This document shows positions 10,570-22,069 of a stretch of DNA of 64,000 bases, in pieces. A program made the position numbers and the translations under genes. Source of the stretch: Verpa conica (lineage: Eukaryota > Ascomycota > Pezizomycetes > Pezizales > Morchellaceae); assembly GCA_033030425.1 (NCBI GenBank), contig JAUFSD010000001.1, positions 620,001-684,000 of the forward strand. The letters are read 5' to 3'. The notes below the pieces were generated by a model. The model was not told where the DNA came from. It made no database searches and saw nothing but the letters and a program-made list of their open reading frames with translations. Position 1 is the first letter of the stretch. Every line of letters begins with the position of its first letter.

Positions 10570-11243
10570 GGTGCTTAACCAGTGGAATTTCTACTAACTT
10601 AGCCACATGTTAGGAATTGTGAAAAATACCATGGGTTGCTTTATTTATAATAATATTTGAGCTAAATTTCATCGTAATTTATTATAATGCAACTGCTTTC
10701 TAGCCCTTATCGTATATACCCTAGAAAGAACCCATTGTATTGTATTATAGTATAGACCCATCCCGAGTACCGCTAGCACGAGTATTATTTCCGTTATTAA
10801 GGTACCAGACCTCTTCGTTTGGTAGAAGTCTGAATCTTCAGCACTCTGTGGTGGCTTATAACATCGATGATAAAGAATAAGTATACTCTATACTTATTGG
10901 TATTTATACCTGAGTGAGTTGTGGTGATATCACCTCTTGGCGCCAAGGGATCAGTCTTGAAACCCTTTAGGTTGGCTTTCGAGTATTCTCTGCTGTGGGC
11001 TCCATCTTTCATATTAATACCGCCAGCACTCTTTTCTTTTGGCTTCCAAGTAGAGGCTGGTTTTACATAGGTTATTCATCTACCCCAGGTCGATATCTAG
11101 CTACTGCCCGTTACCAAGGCAACAGCCAAAGTCAACGTTAGATCTAGTACCACAACAACCGTTGGCGATAATCAGCAAGCAACCAAGCTCATATCTGCAG
11201 CTCCCAAACACCTCTATATTCATATTTCAGTGAGTGAGAAGCT
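10570..11243. other. Divergent promoter region between the ubiquitin-like gene and CHM7
   Basis: 674 bp with no coding frame that I can support. AT-rich near 10620-10690 and pyrimidine-rich close to the CHM7 start. Confidence 0.5.
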
Positions 11244-12663
11244 ATGTCAGTCCTCTTGGACTTTATTCTCGCCCAGGAGGAATTCCGCAGGTAATCTAAC
11301 CAATCTCCATGCATGAGCCGTCTCATTCATTCCGTAGATTATACTAATTCTTCATAGTGCACGCCTCCCCTCTCTCTACTCTGACTTCCGCCACCTCCGC
11401 ACCAACAACCCTAACGGCTTCATCGCAAACTGCACCGCCTGGAAAACGGCTCTATCTTCCGCCTCTCGTGCCGGTATTCTTCGCGATACTCTAATCCTCC
11501 ACACCGGTGAAGATCTAGTGTCCTCCCTTGCAACACGAGAATGGGGGCGGCCGTTAGCATTGGGGACTGTGGTGAATGAAGCTATCCAGACGCGTGATTT
11601 TATCCCGTTAGATTTTTTTCTAAAGCAAACGGAAAGTGTATACTACAGGCCATGGATAAATCCCTGGGGGTTGTTAAGCTGGGGACTTGAGGCGGCGGGA
11701 CTGAAGGCAAGAGTAGCGGCAGATGACCGATTACGAAGTGGAGATTTTGTAGTTCTGGAGAACGTCGAAGTGAGCACCCAAAAGACTAATTTATGGTCGC
11801 TAGCTAACAAACCGTAGGGATTAGCAAAGAAAATACTTTCCCAAATCTCCACTCGCCCCAACAATGTTGCCCGAATCTTCACCCTAGACCTCCTCGCCGA
11901 GGAATTTCCTAATCCTCTAACCTCCACACCCTACACGGAAGCTGACCTCCGCGTCCTCCTAAAGTTCCTCGTCCGAGACCTTCGTGGAGTCTCCACTTCC
12001 GGCAGTGTCATTAAGTTTAAAAACAGCAACGAAGAGCTCACACCTGTTACTGAAAATGATATGACAATTGCGAACCTCAAAACCATGATCTATAGCCTAC
12101 ATACGCAAGTCGACTTTCTCGCTGCAAATATTACGCAATCCGAGGCTAAGGCTCGGTCTGCTCTGAAAAACAAAAACAAGATTGTCGCACTGGCTGCACT
12201 AAAGTCTAAGAAGACTATAGAGAACACGCTACAGGCGAAGGCAAACTCACTTAATCAGATTGAGGAGGTTCTAGGCAAGATTGAACAGGCATCTGATAAC
12301 GCTGAGCTTGTTAAACAATTAAAGAGGAGCACGAAGGTACTGCGGATGCTCAATAAGCAAATTGGTGGGGTTGAGAACGTGGACAGTGTCATGGATGCGC
12401 TGAAGGAGCAGGTGGAGCAGGTGGAGGAGGTTACGAAGGTCATTGGAGAGGAAGGTGCTATAGTCGTAGATGACGAGGTGGAAGATGAGTTAGAGGCAAT
12501 GATTCTGGAGGAGGAGAGAAAGAAGGAAATAGAGAAGGATGCCGCACGGGTTAGGGAGTTAGAGTCAGAAAAGATTACAAGGTCATTAGAAGATCTTACT
12601 TTGAGGGAGAAAGACAAGGACCAAGAACAGCAAAAGGAAAGGGTTGTTGTTCTAGCTTCATAA
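11244..12663 (+). CDS. CHM7: Snf7-domain ESCRT-III protein, CHMP7/Chm7 type
   Basis: Exons 11244-11290, 11358-11769 and 11818-12663 give 434 residues. The N-terminal half (DFILAQEEFRS, LYSDFRHLR, NPNGFIANCTAWKTALSSA, DRLRSGDFVVLENVE) is the winged-helix ESCRT-II-like region of CHMP7. The C-terminal half (LAANITQSEAKARSALKNKN, KIVALAALKSKKTIENTL, IGGVENVDSVMDALKEQVEQ) is a Snf7 core, ending in an acidic helix that resembles a MIM region (VEDELEAMILEEERKKE). Chm7/CHMP7 works with LEM-domain proteins at the inner nuclear membrane in surveillance and sealing of the nuclear envelope. Length fits the family. It converges with RAD18, with only 155 bp between their stops. Confidence 0.87.
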
Positions 12664-12818
12664 TACAAAACTAAAGATTCTTTTCCTAATGATAAATGAT
12701 TATTAACTCCATGCCTGCTGTTTTCCCCCTTACAATATCTAATTCACCAATTCTATGTACAGCTACTTGAGGGATTATAAACCGCAAGTCATTATTTAAG
12801 AGAAAGAATCGAGACCAT

Positions 12819-14301
12819 TTACACCGTTTCTGTGACTGGGGCACTGCTACCATCTATCTCAATAAATTTCCGCTTTCCATTATGTTGTGGGCCCATATCC
12901 ATGTCGTTAGGACTTTCTCGATTCTCCTGAGACATATGGGATGCCACTGGACTAAACCCCAGAGCCGGCTCCACCGTAGTCATTGATACCTCATTTCTAT
13001 TAAGAATCAATGAAATCGATTGAGCTCCCCCTACCTCAACTTCTCCTTCATTCTTCCCCTCCCCCTTCACTTTCTCTTTTGCCTCTATCTCTAACCTCTT
13101 CCTTTTTGCCTCTGCCACCCTCTCTTTTGCCTCCTCTATAAGCTCCTCAAACTGGGGCTTATGGTCATTTTGCCATTGTTCATCGCTCCACTTTTCTTTA
13201 ACAATTTTGTTACTCGGCTTCAGGTTCGCCTTTTCCCAGCTGTTTAGTTCTGTCAATAGTTCTGCCTTGCTCCGTGGCCGTTTTGCATCTACATTTGCGT
13301 TCCAGATGGTCATCCATTCGCTGTGACGCTCCTGGAGGAGCTTGCGTGTGCCTTGGGAGGGGATACCGAGTGCGGTGAGTTTGGAACGGAGGTCCCTTTC
13401 TTTGATCATTGAGTAGTTGATTTTCGGGAGTGGCTGGAGTGATTGAGATGATATACCAAGTGGTTTAGAGGGAGGGTTGCTGGGAAAGGTTAGTGTTTCT
13501 GAAGGGTGTAGTGAGGAGTAAGTGGAAAGGGAGGGGGTACTTTGAGCGTGTGGTGTAGGTTTTTATCGCGAGTGAGGACTTTAAGGGCATGGGGGAGGGG
13601 GGCCTGTATTCGTCAGATAGACAGCTGTCGAGATGGGAATTCACTGCCTCCATCTTTATCCGCTTATTACACGAAGGGCAAGGGACCAATCCATCATCTA
13701 AGTGTTCCAAAGCTGTTAGTATTATAAATGTGCCCCGTAAAGGTATTCTAGACTTACTCTGTGTAGAAATCTTTACAATATCACCCACTCTCCCCCCACC
13801 CACCTCCTCCTTCTCCTCCTCAACTACCTCTACGTATTTTGGCGAACTCCTAGACCTCTTCCCCCTCGAACTTGCCCTAACTTTCTTCTTTGGTGGACTC
13901 CCCCCCCCAAAACTCTCAATTTCATCCTCCACTTCGTCCTCCTCTTCCTGAGAACTTGAGCCCTCTACCGGCACCCTCCTTGCCACATCTAGCAACTGTG
14001 GCCTTGCCGTCAAAAACGCATCCACCAAGTCCTCCACAGCCTGGTTCTTCCGTAGCCGATACTCCTGCTCCGAAGTCCTACAAATCGGACATATCTTATC
14101 TGCATGGAGTGCCCTACGAATACATTCCGAGCAGAATGTGTGTAGACACGCAGTGATGAGCGGGGCCGTGAAAAAGTCTTTACAGATTTGGCAGCGGAGA
14201 GCTGAGTCGAGCGGATGAAGGAGCGGAAGGGTTGTTGTATCCCAATCTGTAGGGTCAGGGATGGATATGAGAAGTGGATTCGAGGTGATGTGGGCGTCCA
14301 T
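12819..14301 (-). CDS. RAD18: E3 ubiquitin ligase Rad18 (post-replication repair)
   Basis: Exons 14301-13758, 13712-13541 and 13479-12819; 458 residues. The RING finger at residues about 36-76 has all its zinc ligands (CQICKDFF, TACLHTFCSECI, KICPICR). A UBZ-type finger at about 193-212 reads CPSCNKRIKMEAVNSHLDSC. A SAP motif lies at about 263-300 (KERDLRSKLTALGIPSQGTR). Rad18 with Rad6 monoubiquitinates PCNA at stalled forks. The first intron (45 nt, GTAAGT ... CTAACAG) is a multiple of three, so an unspliced frame stays open; splicing is inferred from the perfect sites and the missing family match inside. Upstream ACGCG motifs suggest cell-cycle control. Confidence 0.9.
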
Positions 14302-14950
14302 TCTTCTACTTTATGCTTAGGGGGGAAGACGAGGGTTTGAGGGGGTTAACAAAGATGTGTGGTTGCTGTGCGGAGGACGCGACGGAAACGCGCAGGACGC
14401 GAACCACTTAAGGGGAGAGAAAGTGTCTTGGGAGATCTGTAGATCTGTGGAACGTTGGTATCTAGGAAATTCCTGAACGGTAGGTATATCGTATAACTAG
14501 ATGAGTAGGCCAAGGTTTACGATAAACTTCTGTGTGGATTAGAAGATAGGAGGTACTTTGCTAATTTTCTTATCCTGTGAGTAGAAGAAAGAATTATATC
14601 GCACAAAGCGATGGGACATAATTCAAGCTTCTTTAAACACAATTCACCCTATAATGTACTATGCGATCTCTATAATATATCAATGGGACTCTATACGAAT
14701 AATCAATGTAACAAAGGAAGTCCGCATCCGGCATAAAAGGAGAATCGCCCCATCTAGAAACCAAGGCCACAAAAGAAATGACTATAATATGCAGTATACA
14801 ATAGATAGCTCCCAAGCCCAACCCCAAACCTAGAACTCAGGAAATAAAAAAATACAATTTAAATATAGCTGCACAAAAATTTGTGCAGATAAGTATTATA
14901 ACCACCCCCTCTTCCTCTCCTAGATCAGATCGCTAGGACCCGAGAGAAAT
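14302..14950. other. RAD18 promoter and 3' flank of the glycosyltransferase gene
   Basis: No gene seen. The RAD18-proximal part carries three ACGCG motifs. A perfect 9-bp stem, CTGCACAAA/TTTGTGCAG, lies at about 14868-14887 beside the glycosyltransferase 3' end. Confidence 0.5.
14377..14401 (-). promoter_or_regulatory. Cluster of three ACGCG (MluI-box-like) sites upstream of RAD18
   Basis: ACGCG at 14377-14381, 14388-14392 and 14397-14401, 76-100 bp before the RAD18 ATG. MBF sites of this core control DNA replication and repair genes in other fungi; three copies in 25 bp are unlikely by chance. Binding is inferred. Confidence 0.45.
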
Positions 14951-16154
14951 TTACTGGTAGTCCGGCAACTCATTATCCCATCCATAATAGGCTCGCATCT
15001 CCCGGAAGTATTGGCCATACCACTGTAGGGACGTAAGAAAACGGCCACGCGTACCATAAAGAAATAGTGTAAACAAACCTCAATAACCTCCCACTCATTA
15101 CAGTCTTTATGACAGTGTTCTTCCGGATTTGACCTTGGCTTTTTGACAGTAAAATGGATCAGGACCGCTTCATCCCACAGTGTGTCCCATGCCTCTCGGT
15201 GATATTGATACTGAGTTTCCCGAGTTTTAATTTTATCATTCCTATGCCGCAGAAAGAAGAAAACGTACCATAATCAGGTTGAAGTTGTATTTATACGGCA
15301 GTCCAAAATAGCGGAAGTGGTAGTAAGCATTTAAAAACGCCTGATCTGCATCATTCGGCTGATGATACGCGGGATCTGACACCTTAATGATCATATCGTG
15401 AAAGGTTTCCACATTTGGACGAAATAGGATGACGCCAGAATTGAACTTATTATCCGTGAGAACATCCCACCACACATCTGGTGCCGCTGCAAAGTCCCCA
15501 GGCATCTCCCACAGCTCTGCCAACGATCCCATACATACCATATCTGCATCGATAAACAGAATTTTCTCATACTCTGTCCACGTCCATAGGTGTAGCTTGT
15601 TGAGATTATGCCTATGGTGTGAGCGAATCGCCGAGTTGTCCACACCATCGAATGTCAATTCCTCTGCAACGCGAATCTTCCAACCCGCCTTTTCAAGCCT
15701 TGTTTTATTCTCTGCGGTCACACCGTCCTCTTCGTCTTCGCGGATCAATAAAACCATCTCCGCATCCATCGCTTTCAAATCGTTGTGTTTCTGGATCGAA
15801 TAGCCCAGCATCAGCGCCATCGCCGTGAACGATGCAGTCTGGACACTGGATGTGATTGCATATCTTGGTTTGCGTGAAACAAGAGCTTTTTCGTTGTCAT
15901 TGAAGACGACCGATCTTTCTGGTGATGGATTATAAGAGATTATGTTTACGCCGGGGGTTTTGTAAGAATTGCCATATTCCATAAGAATTCCTAGAGTCTT
16001 TTGCGAGGACCTGCCCCGCCCTACCAAGATCGGAGCCTTGTTAGCTTTGAGGTACCCGCCGGGGGAGTGTATGGAACTTACCGAAGAATTCATAGAGACC
16101 AAGGGAGAGTACGACTAGAAGGATTGCAGATAGTATTATTCGTGGACGCGCCAT
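14951..16154 (-). CDS. Family 8 glycosyltransferase with N-terminal membrane anchor
   Basis: Exons 16154-16082, 16020-15269, 15210-15088 and 15022-14951; 339 residues. The first exon encodes a type II signal anchor (MARPRIILSAILLVVLSLGL). The catalytic domain has YAITSSVQTASFTAMALMLG, LNKLHLWTWTEYEKILFIDA with the DxD metal motif (FIDADMV, about residue 180), FNSGVILFRPN and DADQAFLNAYY, typical of GT8 (glycogenin and galactinol-synthase-like) enzymes. The last exons give HFTVKKPR and end in WYGQYFREMRAYYGWDNE. It probably acts in the Golgi lumen using a nucleotide sugar; donor and acceptor cannot be read from the sequence. The start was chosen because this ATG supplies the anchor and joins in phase; a later ATG at 16102 lies inside the intron. 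Confidence 0.85.
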
Positions 16155-17553
16155 CCTTAAAGAGTGGGTAAAAAACGAATTAAGATGATCCGAGATCTAG
16201 AAGAGCCTCCGAAGTTATAAAGGAGTGAGGCGATAACGCGCAAGTGCCAGTACTCAATGGGTATTTATGGCAAGACACATATGTAGTCTAAGAACCAATT
16301 AAGAAATTTATAGGAGAGATAATACCCTATATTCCAGATCCTAGAGACCCGTTGAATTTAAACGCGGAGAGGAAAAAGGGCCAAGATTAATTAACCTTCA
16401 AGGGTTGTATGCAAGCTGCCAGATCTGAAGCAAGAAAAGTTACCAAGACATTGAAATCTTGCACTGCCCCTATCCAGACGGTAGTGATCCTTGGTAATGC
16501 GTGAGTTTCACCCCGGCAAAACGTTTGCTTCCTGCGGTAGATACCTATCCAATGTCTCTTACCTCATGGGTACTAAGATGTCAATTCTCACTCTCATCAT
16601 CGTCGGTCTGTGTATGAGCTTGGGCTATCACCGTTTCCGACAAGTCCCCCGGGATTTGTTCTCGTGCGGGGGCTTGGCGGCCGCGTAAGCATGTTATCGT
16701 GTCCGAAATCTGAAGGTCATTATGCGAGGTTGGCCGTTTGACATTTGGGATTGCGATTATCACGGCACTCGTATTCGAGTAAACACCTCTGATCATTGCC
16801 CATTGCTCGCTCAAAGATTGATTGGGCTCTGATTTTTAGAAGCGTAGTTGGGATTAGACATGAATATTTTAAAAAAGAGACTTGGCCTGACAACCAAACT
16901 TCTTTATTCCGGATTCCCCTCACGTACGTTTCCGTCACGCATAGATCTAACCCAGAATACTGGCAGTTTACAAAGGTAAAAATGAATATCATCACCTATT
17001 CCCCCATAAAAGGAGTACTTTTTCAAAACATATCCACCTTCCGTCTTTTGATTGTCTTAGACTTTCTCTGGCATGCCATGTCAAAGGCGCCTACCTAACC
17101 TAATTTTAGCCTTGAGTTGGAGATAACAGATATAATACAAAAGTCGACCCAAGAAAGAATTAAAGACAAGAAATATCAACTCTATCTCCTTTGAATTTGG
17201 AACCCATAAAGAATGAATATAGGTATTTCCAACCCCCCCGCATACAATCATGATCAATGACCCATCCAAGATCTTTACAAGTATGGGAATTTTACCTATT
17301 TACTATTTTAACTCAGATTATGGGGGAACTCTCTTTCCAACTCCTACATCGACACAACTTTTATAATTAGGAAGGAGATATCTTTAATTTTCACACCCAC
17401 TTTATCTCCACGGTCTACTCCGTAGGAATTAGAGCTGAAAATTTTTACTACAGTTATCCCAGCCAACTATTCGAGTACTTTGGAAGCCCAGAAAGCAATA
17501 CGCCCATGTAAATAGAGCCTATATTACGGGGGAGAAAAAATAAACAAAAAAAA

Positions 17554-17712
17554 AACATTCCAGGCTTATCCCTACACTTCTTAATAGGAGACAGAAATTC
17601 CACCTTAAGTCAAATCATTATTGATTTCTGGGTACAAAATGTGGCATGCAGTTATAAACTATGGCCTGAAAATACCCAATGGCCTGAAAACACCCAATAA
17701 GCCTGGAATGTT
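17554..17712. mobile_element. Short MITE-like unit, 159 bp
   Basis: Perfect 16-bp inverted ends AACATTCCAGGCTTAT (17554-17569) and ATAAGCCTGGAATGTT (17697-17712). An internal direct repeat of 18 bp (GGCCTGAAAAyACCCAAT) sits at 17663-17680 and 17681-17698. No coding capacity. A target duplication is not clear. Confidence 0.45.
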
Positions 17713-17902
17713 ATCACGCTCCCTAATATATATATAATAAATTAATTTAGTCCTAATATCTAGGTTACTTAGAATGCCGTATCGATCATAGTATTAGCCT
17801 AGGCGACCGTAGATTCTTGCCCACGACAGGTTTGGAAGTCTGTAAAATCTCGGACTCATAACCTACATGTAGTGATAAAGAGATAGAATTTCTATCTCTT
17901 TA

Positions 17903-17937
17903 TTGCATGTACTTATGATAAATTCATTCATTCATTC
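17903..17937 (+). repeat. ATTC-tailed retroelement 3' end
   Basis: TTGCATGTACTTATGATAAA followed by (ATTC)n is nearly identical to the end of the insertion at 3021-3076. Just upstream, about 17874-17902, is a palindrome built on AGAGATAGAA/TTTCTATCTCT. No clear target duplication, so the left end is unknown. Confidence 0.5.
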
Positions 17938-18374
17938 TATGATAAGGTGTAGTATTTCTCTAGATAGAATTTGATAGTAGTGACTTTGATATTTGTGTAT
18001 TAGCAAATACATGTATCAAAGCAACTAGGTAAGGTTTAATATTATTTGCCGGCCTTAGTAGGCAATAGGTCTATATAGAAAGGAAATAACTATGATGCTG
18101 GATGATGTTTTGGACTGAAGTAGTTGGACTTAGTTCTTAGTATCTTTTCTTTTGAGAGAGCTAGTAAAATCTCATGCCTACAAAAATCTAATCACTATTA
18201 ACTTTTGTTGTGGAAATCTCTATAGAAGAAGGAAACTAAGAAGGAGAAGGGAATAACGCTAATAACTACCACCGAAGATTAAAATGCTATACCGCTTGTG
18301 GGCTATTTATATCATACTGCTAATTACATCACTGCATGTACCGCCTTCTACTCATAGTATCTAAACTCTATCAC

Positions 18375-20795
18375 CTAAAAGTTCATCAAATCTACCACAA
18401 AGTTAGCACCAGGCACCTAATAAGGACATAATTAAACTTACCTCTCCCGAAAAGTGCCCTCTTGCCCCAATCCATAGCCAGCAAGACCCTGGTCCTGAAA
18501 CTCACACTCTGTGCAAAATATACAGATCTCCAGAGATACACAAAAATCAGTCCACCACCTATACTCCACCCATTGAGGTCAAATACAGCTGCATTTCCGA
18601 TATATGCAAGATTTCCTAAATGTTTGTATTCAAAACCTTTGTAAACGGTTTCGTCTAAGTCTCCATCAATGACATTATTAAGTTCTAGCCCGGGAGCAGC
18701 TTGGGCGAGTTTATTGAATTTGCGAGCGAGATATTGTCTATCATGGGGTTGTCAATTTTTTGAACTGAGAAGGAGCGGAGAGTAGTACCCTTGTTGATGC
18801 GCTCTCTGTGCAGTAGCTGGTAGTGAAGTGAGCTTACTATCAATCTGTTCTAGTAGCTCCTTTAATTCGTTGAAATCAAGAGTCCCGCTCTTGTCTTTAT
18901 CATACTGCTCAAATAGTTTATCCAGCCTCCTCAAATGATCCGTCGCCTGTGGGAACTTCTTTCTCACCCTTGCCGCAACACTCCTCCACATTCCAAAATC
19001 TAAGTCCATTTTCTCCGGGTCCTTTCCACGCTCCCATGCAATCTGCTTCAGGAATTCCGTGATATGATCGGTAATATTGTTCTGGACGGTGCTACAGTCA
19101 CCGATCGCATATACGTCTCCTAGCGGGGTTCCAAGGAGGCGGAGATGGCTATCTGTTTCAAGAGCGTGCTTGTTTTTCTGCGTTTCGAGCTGTGCTGCTA
19201 TCTGTTCGGCAAAGTCGGTTTGGGCGACGCCTGTGGACCAGAGGCACATGCCAAATGGGAGGGATTTTGTTACAATTGTATTAGATGTGGGGTCGTGTTG
19301 AGTAAATACTACTTTGTCTTCGTCAATGCGCGAGACGCGGGCGTTAGTTAGGACATCAACTTGATCACGAGCGAAACGTTCCTGTAAGTAAGTCAGTTTT
19401 CGTTCTGGGGGAATTGAGCAGTATAATTACCTCTGCGTAGCGAGAGAGAGCTTCGTCGTATGTGTTAAGGATATGGGAGCGTGACTGGACGACATGGACG
19501 GAAACCTCGTTCCTGAGAATTTTGGGGTACTGTTTTTTCATGAGTTGATATAACCTCTCAAAGCTGGTTTGTAGGACCTACCATGAGTGTAAGATCCTCA
19601 TTCAACATATCAAACAACTCAGCAGCAAACTCGACACCTGTTGGACCACCTCCACAGACTACAAATGATAGCAGATTCCTCCGCTCCTGATCTGTAGTGC
19701 TGGGGAGACATGCTCTCTCAAAGCACTCAATGACCTTGCTCCTAATCTTCCTCGCGTCCGTAATGTTCTTTAGATATTCGACATGTTCAAGGCCTTCGAC
19801 TCCATGGGTTCTAGTTTGTGATCCTATTAAATATTAACTTCATTGCCCTGTTACTGCCTTGTTATCAGCATAGAATGTATAGACTTACCAACCCCAATAA
19901 CCAACTTATCGTACGGTAAATAAAATCTTCTCTCTTCTCCATTTGGTAGCGTCTGTGACACCTCTACAAGTTTCTCTGAAAAATTGACAGATTCTGCCTT
20001 GGCTTTGAGAAAGTGGCCATGGATCTTGCTCGTGATTCTTCTTATCGGTTCTACTAATGAACGTACCTCTAGTGTACCAACAGTAGCGCTGGGGAGTAGA
20101 GGCGTGTAGAGGAAGTAGTTACTCGGTGAAACAACTGTGACGTGATAGTTGTCTGGGTTAATGTTCTTGAGCAGAGCTACCGAACCCCAACCACAGCCTA
20201 AAACTACCAGCTTCGGTTTGTCTTTCTGCTTTAGCATCTCTGCACCGTCTTCGTCATCAACCTGTTATACCAGCTCAAAACCTTAATCAGCAATTGAGCC
20301 GTTGAGTAGACTGATAGGTGCTGCGAGCGAGCGAGCGAGCGAGATTGATTGAATAGAACCCACCAAAACCTCCGCAATCGGTAGATTCTTCGGCCCACCC
20401 CTCCTTGGGTTCAAGGCTAGATCCGATACACCGATATCGTACGTCTCGGGCTCATCCTTATACGTGCTAGCATCGTAGACAAAAAAAGCTACTACTAGTC
20501 CCGTTATTGCAAGGCCTGTAAAACCTGTGTATGCGCATGTCTTGATGATGAATCTTGCTAGTTTGCCGCGTTTAGGGACAAGGGAATTGTTTAGTTCTGG
20601 AGTTGAGGTAGCTATAAGTCTCGATTGTAGAGGTTCGGCTGTTGGCAATAGTCTCAATTGGGGTCTAAGACCTGAGCTGAGGAATGGTGAGGCATTTCGG
20701 CCAGCCGGTGAAGAGAGTAATTGAAAACCACGGGTCCTGTTTAGACGTATAAGGGGAGAACAGCGAAGTTCAGAGAGAGCACGCTGTCTCAACAT
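18375..20795 (-). CDS. External alternative NADH dehydrogenase with EF-hand (NDE1 type)
   Basis: Seven exons: 20795-20364, 20261-19889, 19823-19582, 19529-19431, 19381-18789, 18737-18442 and 18391-18375; 683 residues. The N-terminus is a mitochondrial presequence with one membrane segment (TGFTGLAITGLVVAFFVY). Two dinucleotide folds are seen: KLVVLGCGWGSVALLKNI (FAD) and LLSFVVCGGGPTGVEFAAEL (NAD(P)H). A canonical EF-hand loop, DKDKSGTLDFNE, sits at about residue 541. The C-terminus reads LLAMDWGKRALFGRDLMNF, the last six residues coming from a 17-nt exon. Type II enzymes pass electrons from cytosolic NAD(P)H to ubiquinone without proton pumping; the EF-hand subtype is calcium-dependent in Neurospora NDE1. 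Length matches that protein. A GCGA microsatellite lies in intron 1 (about 20318-20342). Confidence 0.92.
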
Positions 20796-21224
20796 ATTGA
20801 ATTACTACTGGAAGAAGAAAGAAAGACAGAGGTTTCAAAGGCAAAGACCTCAACGATGATGGTGATGACGATGACGATGATGGCCGGAGGAATGTAGAAA
20901 GTACAAAGTAAGATATAAGGGGAGCTACATAACAGATACCTCCCCACTCAGCCCTGAAGGGGACACACGGATAGAAATAGACACAGTCAGTGAGCATATA
21001 TCAGCACACAAAGTGCAAGGAAATGGAGCAGCAGTGACGTAACTTGTGCCAGTCAAAGATCTTTGATCGGCTCCGGCACATTTACCCCTACCACTTGCTT
21101 GGCTAACATGGTAAGGCTAGAAGACTGACATAATACATGTACATATACTCTACTTAGAATACCTAGAATACTATCTAATATGTAAGGGATTCAGGTAAGG
21201 CTAAACTGACTAACTCCTCTAAAG

Positions 21225-21408
21225 TACTCGTGTCAGGGCTAAAGTATTGGGACAGACCAGGCTGTCACGGATCTGAGCGGTCACTATTTTTCTCTGTTGC
21301 TACCACCGTGCTTCACTGTTTTTACTGCGTTTGATTGCGTCACGGGTCTGTGCAATCGTTATATTTCCCTTTTCAGCGTGTCCCAATACTTTAGCCCTGA
21401 CACGAGTA
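21225..21408. mobile_element. TA-flanked MITE, 184 bp, with perfect inverted ends of about 30 bp
   Basis: The left arm (CTCGTGTCAGGGCTAAAGTA onward, 21224-21254) is the exact reverse complement of 21379-21409. Both ends sit at TA, the Tc1/mariner target. The interior, about 124 bp, has no frame. Its right TA is shared with the next element. Confidence 0.7.
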
Positions 21409-21524
21409 CTTGTCTGCCAGGGAAAGAACCTGAAAACAGGGGGTCTATTTTGTATGGTGTGGCGTCGTGCACCATACAAATCGTGACCCCCCTGTTTTCA
21501 GGTTCTTTCCCTGGGGGACAAGTA
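21407..21524. mobile_element. TA-flanked palindromic MITE forming a 118-nt hairpin
   Basis: The left arm 21407-21445 (CTTGTCTGCCAGGGAAAGAA, CCTGAAAACAGGGGG) pairs with 21484-21524. The pairing continues inward through TTTGTATGGTG and CACCATACAAA, leaving a loop of about 10 nt. Ends are TA...TA. The tips resemble the neighbouring element (CTyGT then CAGGG then AAAG), so both probably belong to one transposon superfamily. It ends 126 bp before the RPB11 ATG. Confidence 0.75.
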
Positions 21525-21650
21525 CAGTATAGAGGCGGTTGCTGCCAAGAGAGGTGGGAGATCATGCACTCACTCGACAGCATCTCATTAATCACGAAGA
21601 GCCACCTCGTCCATTGTTGCATAGCTTTCATATCGTAAAAACTGCTCACT

Positions 21651-22069
21651 ATGAACGCTCCCGACAGGTCAGCCCCCTTCATGCCCACCCTCCCTCACCA
21701 TTGCCCAACTTTAACACACAATGTAGATTCGAGCTCTTCCTCCTCGGCGAGGGTGAGGCAAAAGTCTCGATGGAACCTGACACGCGCCAACCTAACGCTG
21801 CAATCTTCACATTTAACAAGGAAGACCACACACTGGGCAATCTCCTCCGCGCAACTCTCCTCCAAAACGAACATGTAATCTTCTCAGCCTACAAGACACC
21901 ACATCCACTATTCCCAAAGTTCGAACTACGGATACAGACAGACGGTGAAACAACTCCGAAGGAGGCGCTACTGTCGGCTTGCCAGGGTCTCATTGGAGAT
22001 CTCCAGATGTTGTCTCAGAAGTTGACAAGAGAGTGGGAGCTGAATAAGATTGCGAGGGATACTAGCTAG
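21651..22069 (+). CDS. RPB11: RNA polymerase II subunit Rpb11
   Basis: Exons 21651-21667 and 21727-22069; 119 residues. Splicing gives MNAPDRFELFLLGEGEAKV, matching the conserved Rpb11 start residue by residue, followed by KEDHTLGNLLRATLLQN, YKTPHPLFPKFELRIQT and KLTREWELNKI. Rpb11 pairs with Rpb3 in the assembly platform of Pol II; the fold is alpha-like (DHTLGN motif). Length equals the yeast protein (120). The very short first exon and 59-nt intron are intact. The hairpin MITE immediately upstream probably lies in the promoter or 5' leader. Confidence 0.95.

Larger units (their letters stand above)
16155..18374. other. 2.2 kb intergenic, AT-rich, with a small inverted-repeat element and retroelement tail
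   Basis: No convincing gene; frames near 16491 and 16796 show no family features. Holds an inverted-repeat unit at 17554-17712 and an ATTC-tailed sequence at 17903-17937. Confidence 0.55.
20796..21650. other. Divergent promoter region carrying two abutting inverted-repeat elements
   Basis: 855 bp between the NADH dehydrogenase and RPB11 starts. Contains the elements at 21225-21408 and 21407-21524, and a GATGATGG/GATGACGATGACG run near 20855-20885. No gene. Confidence 0.6.
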
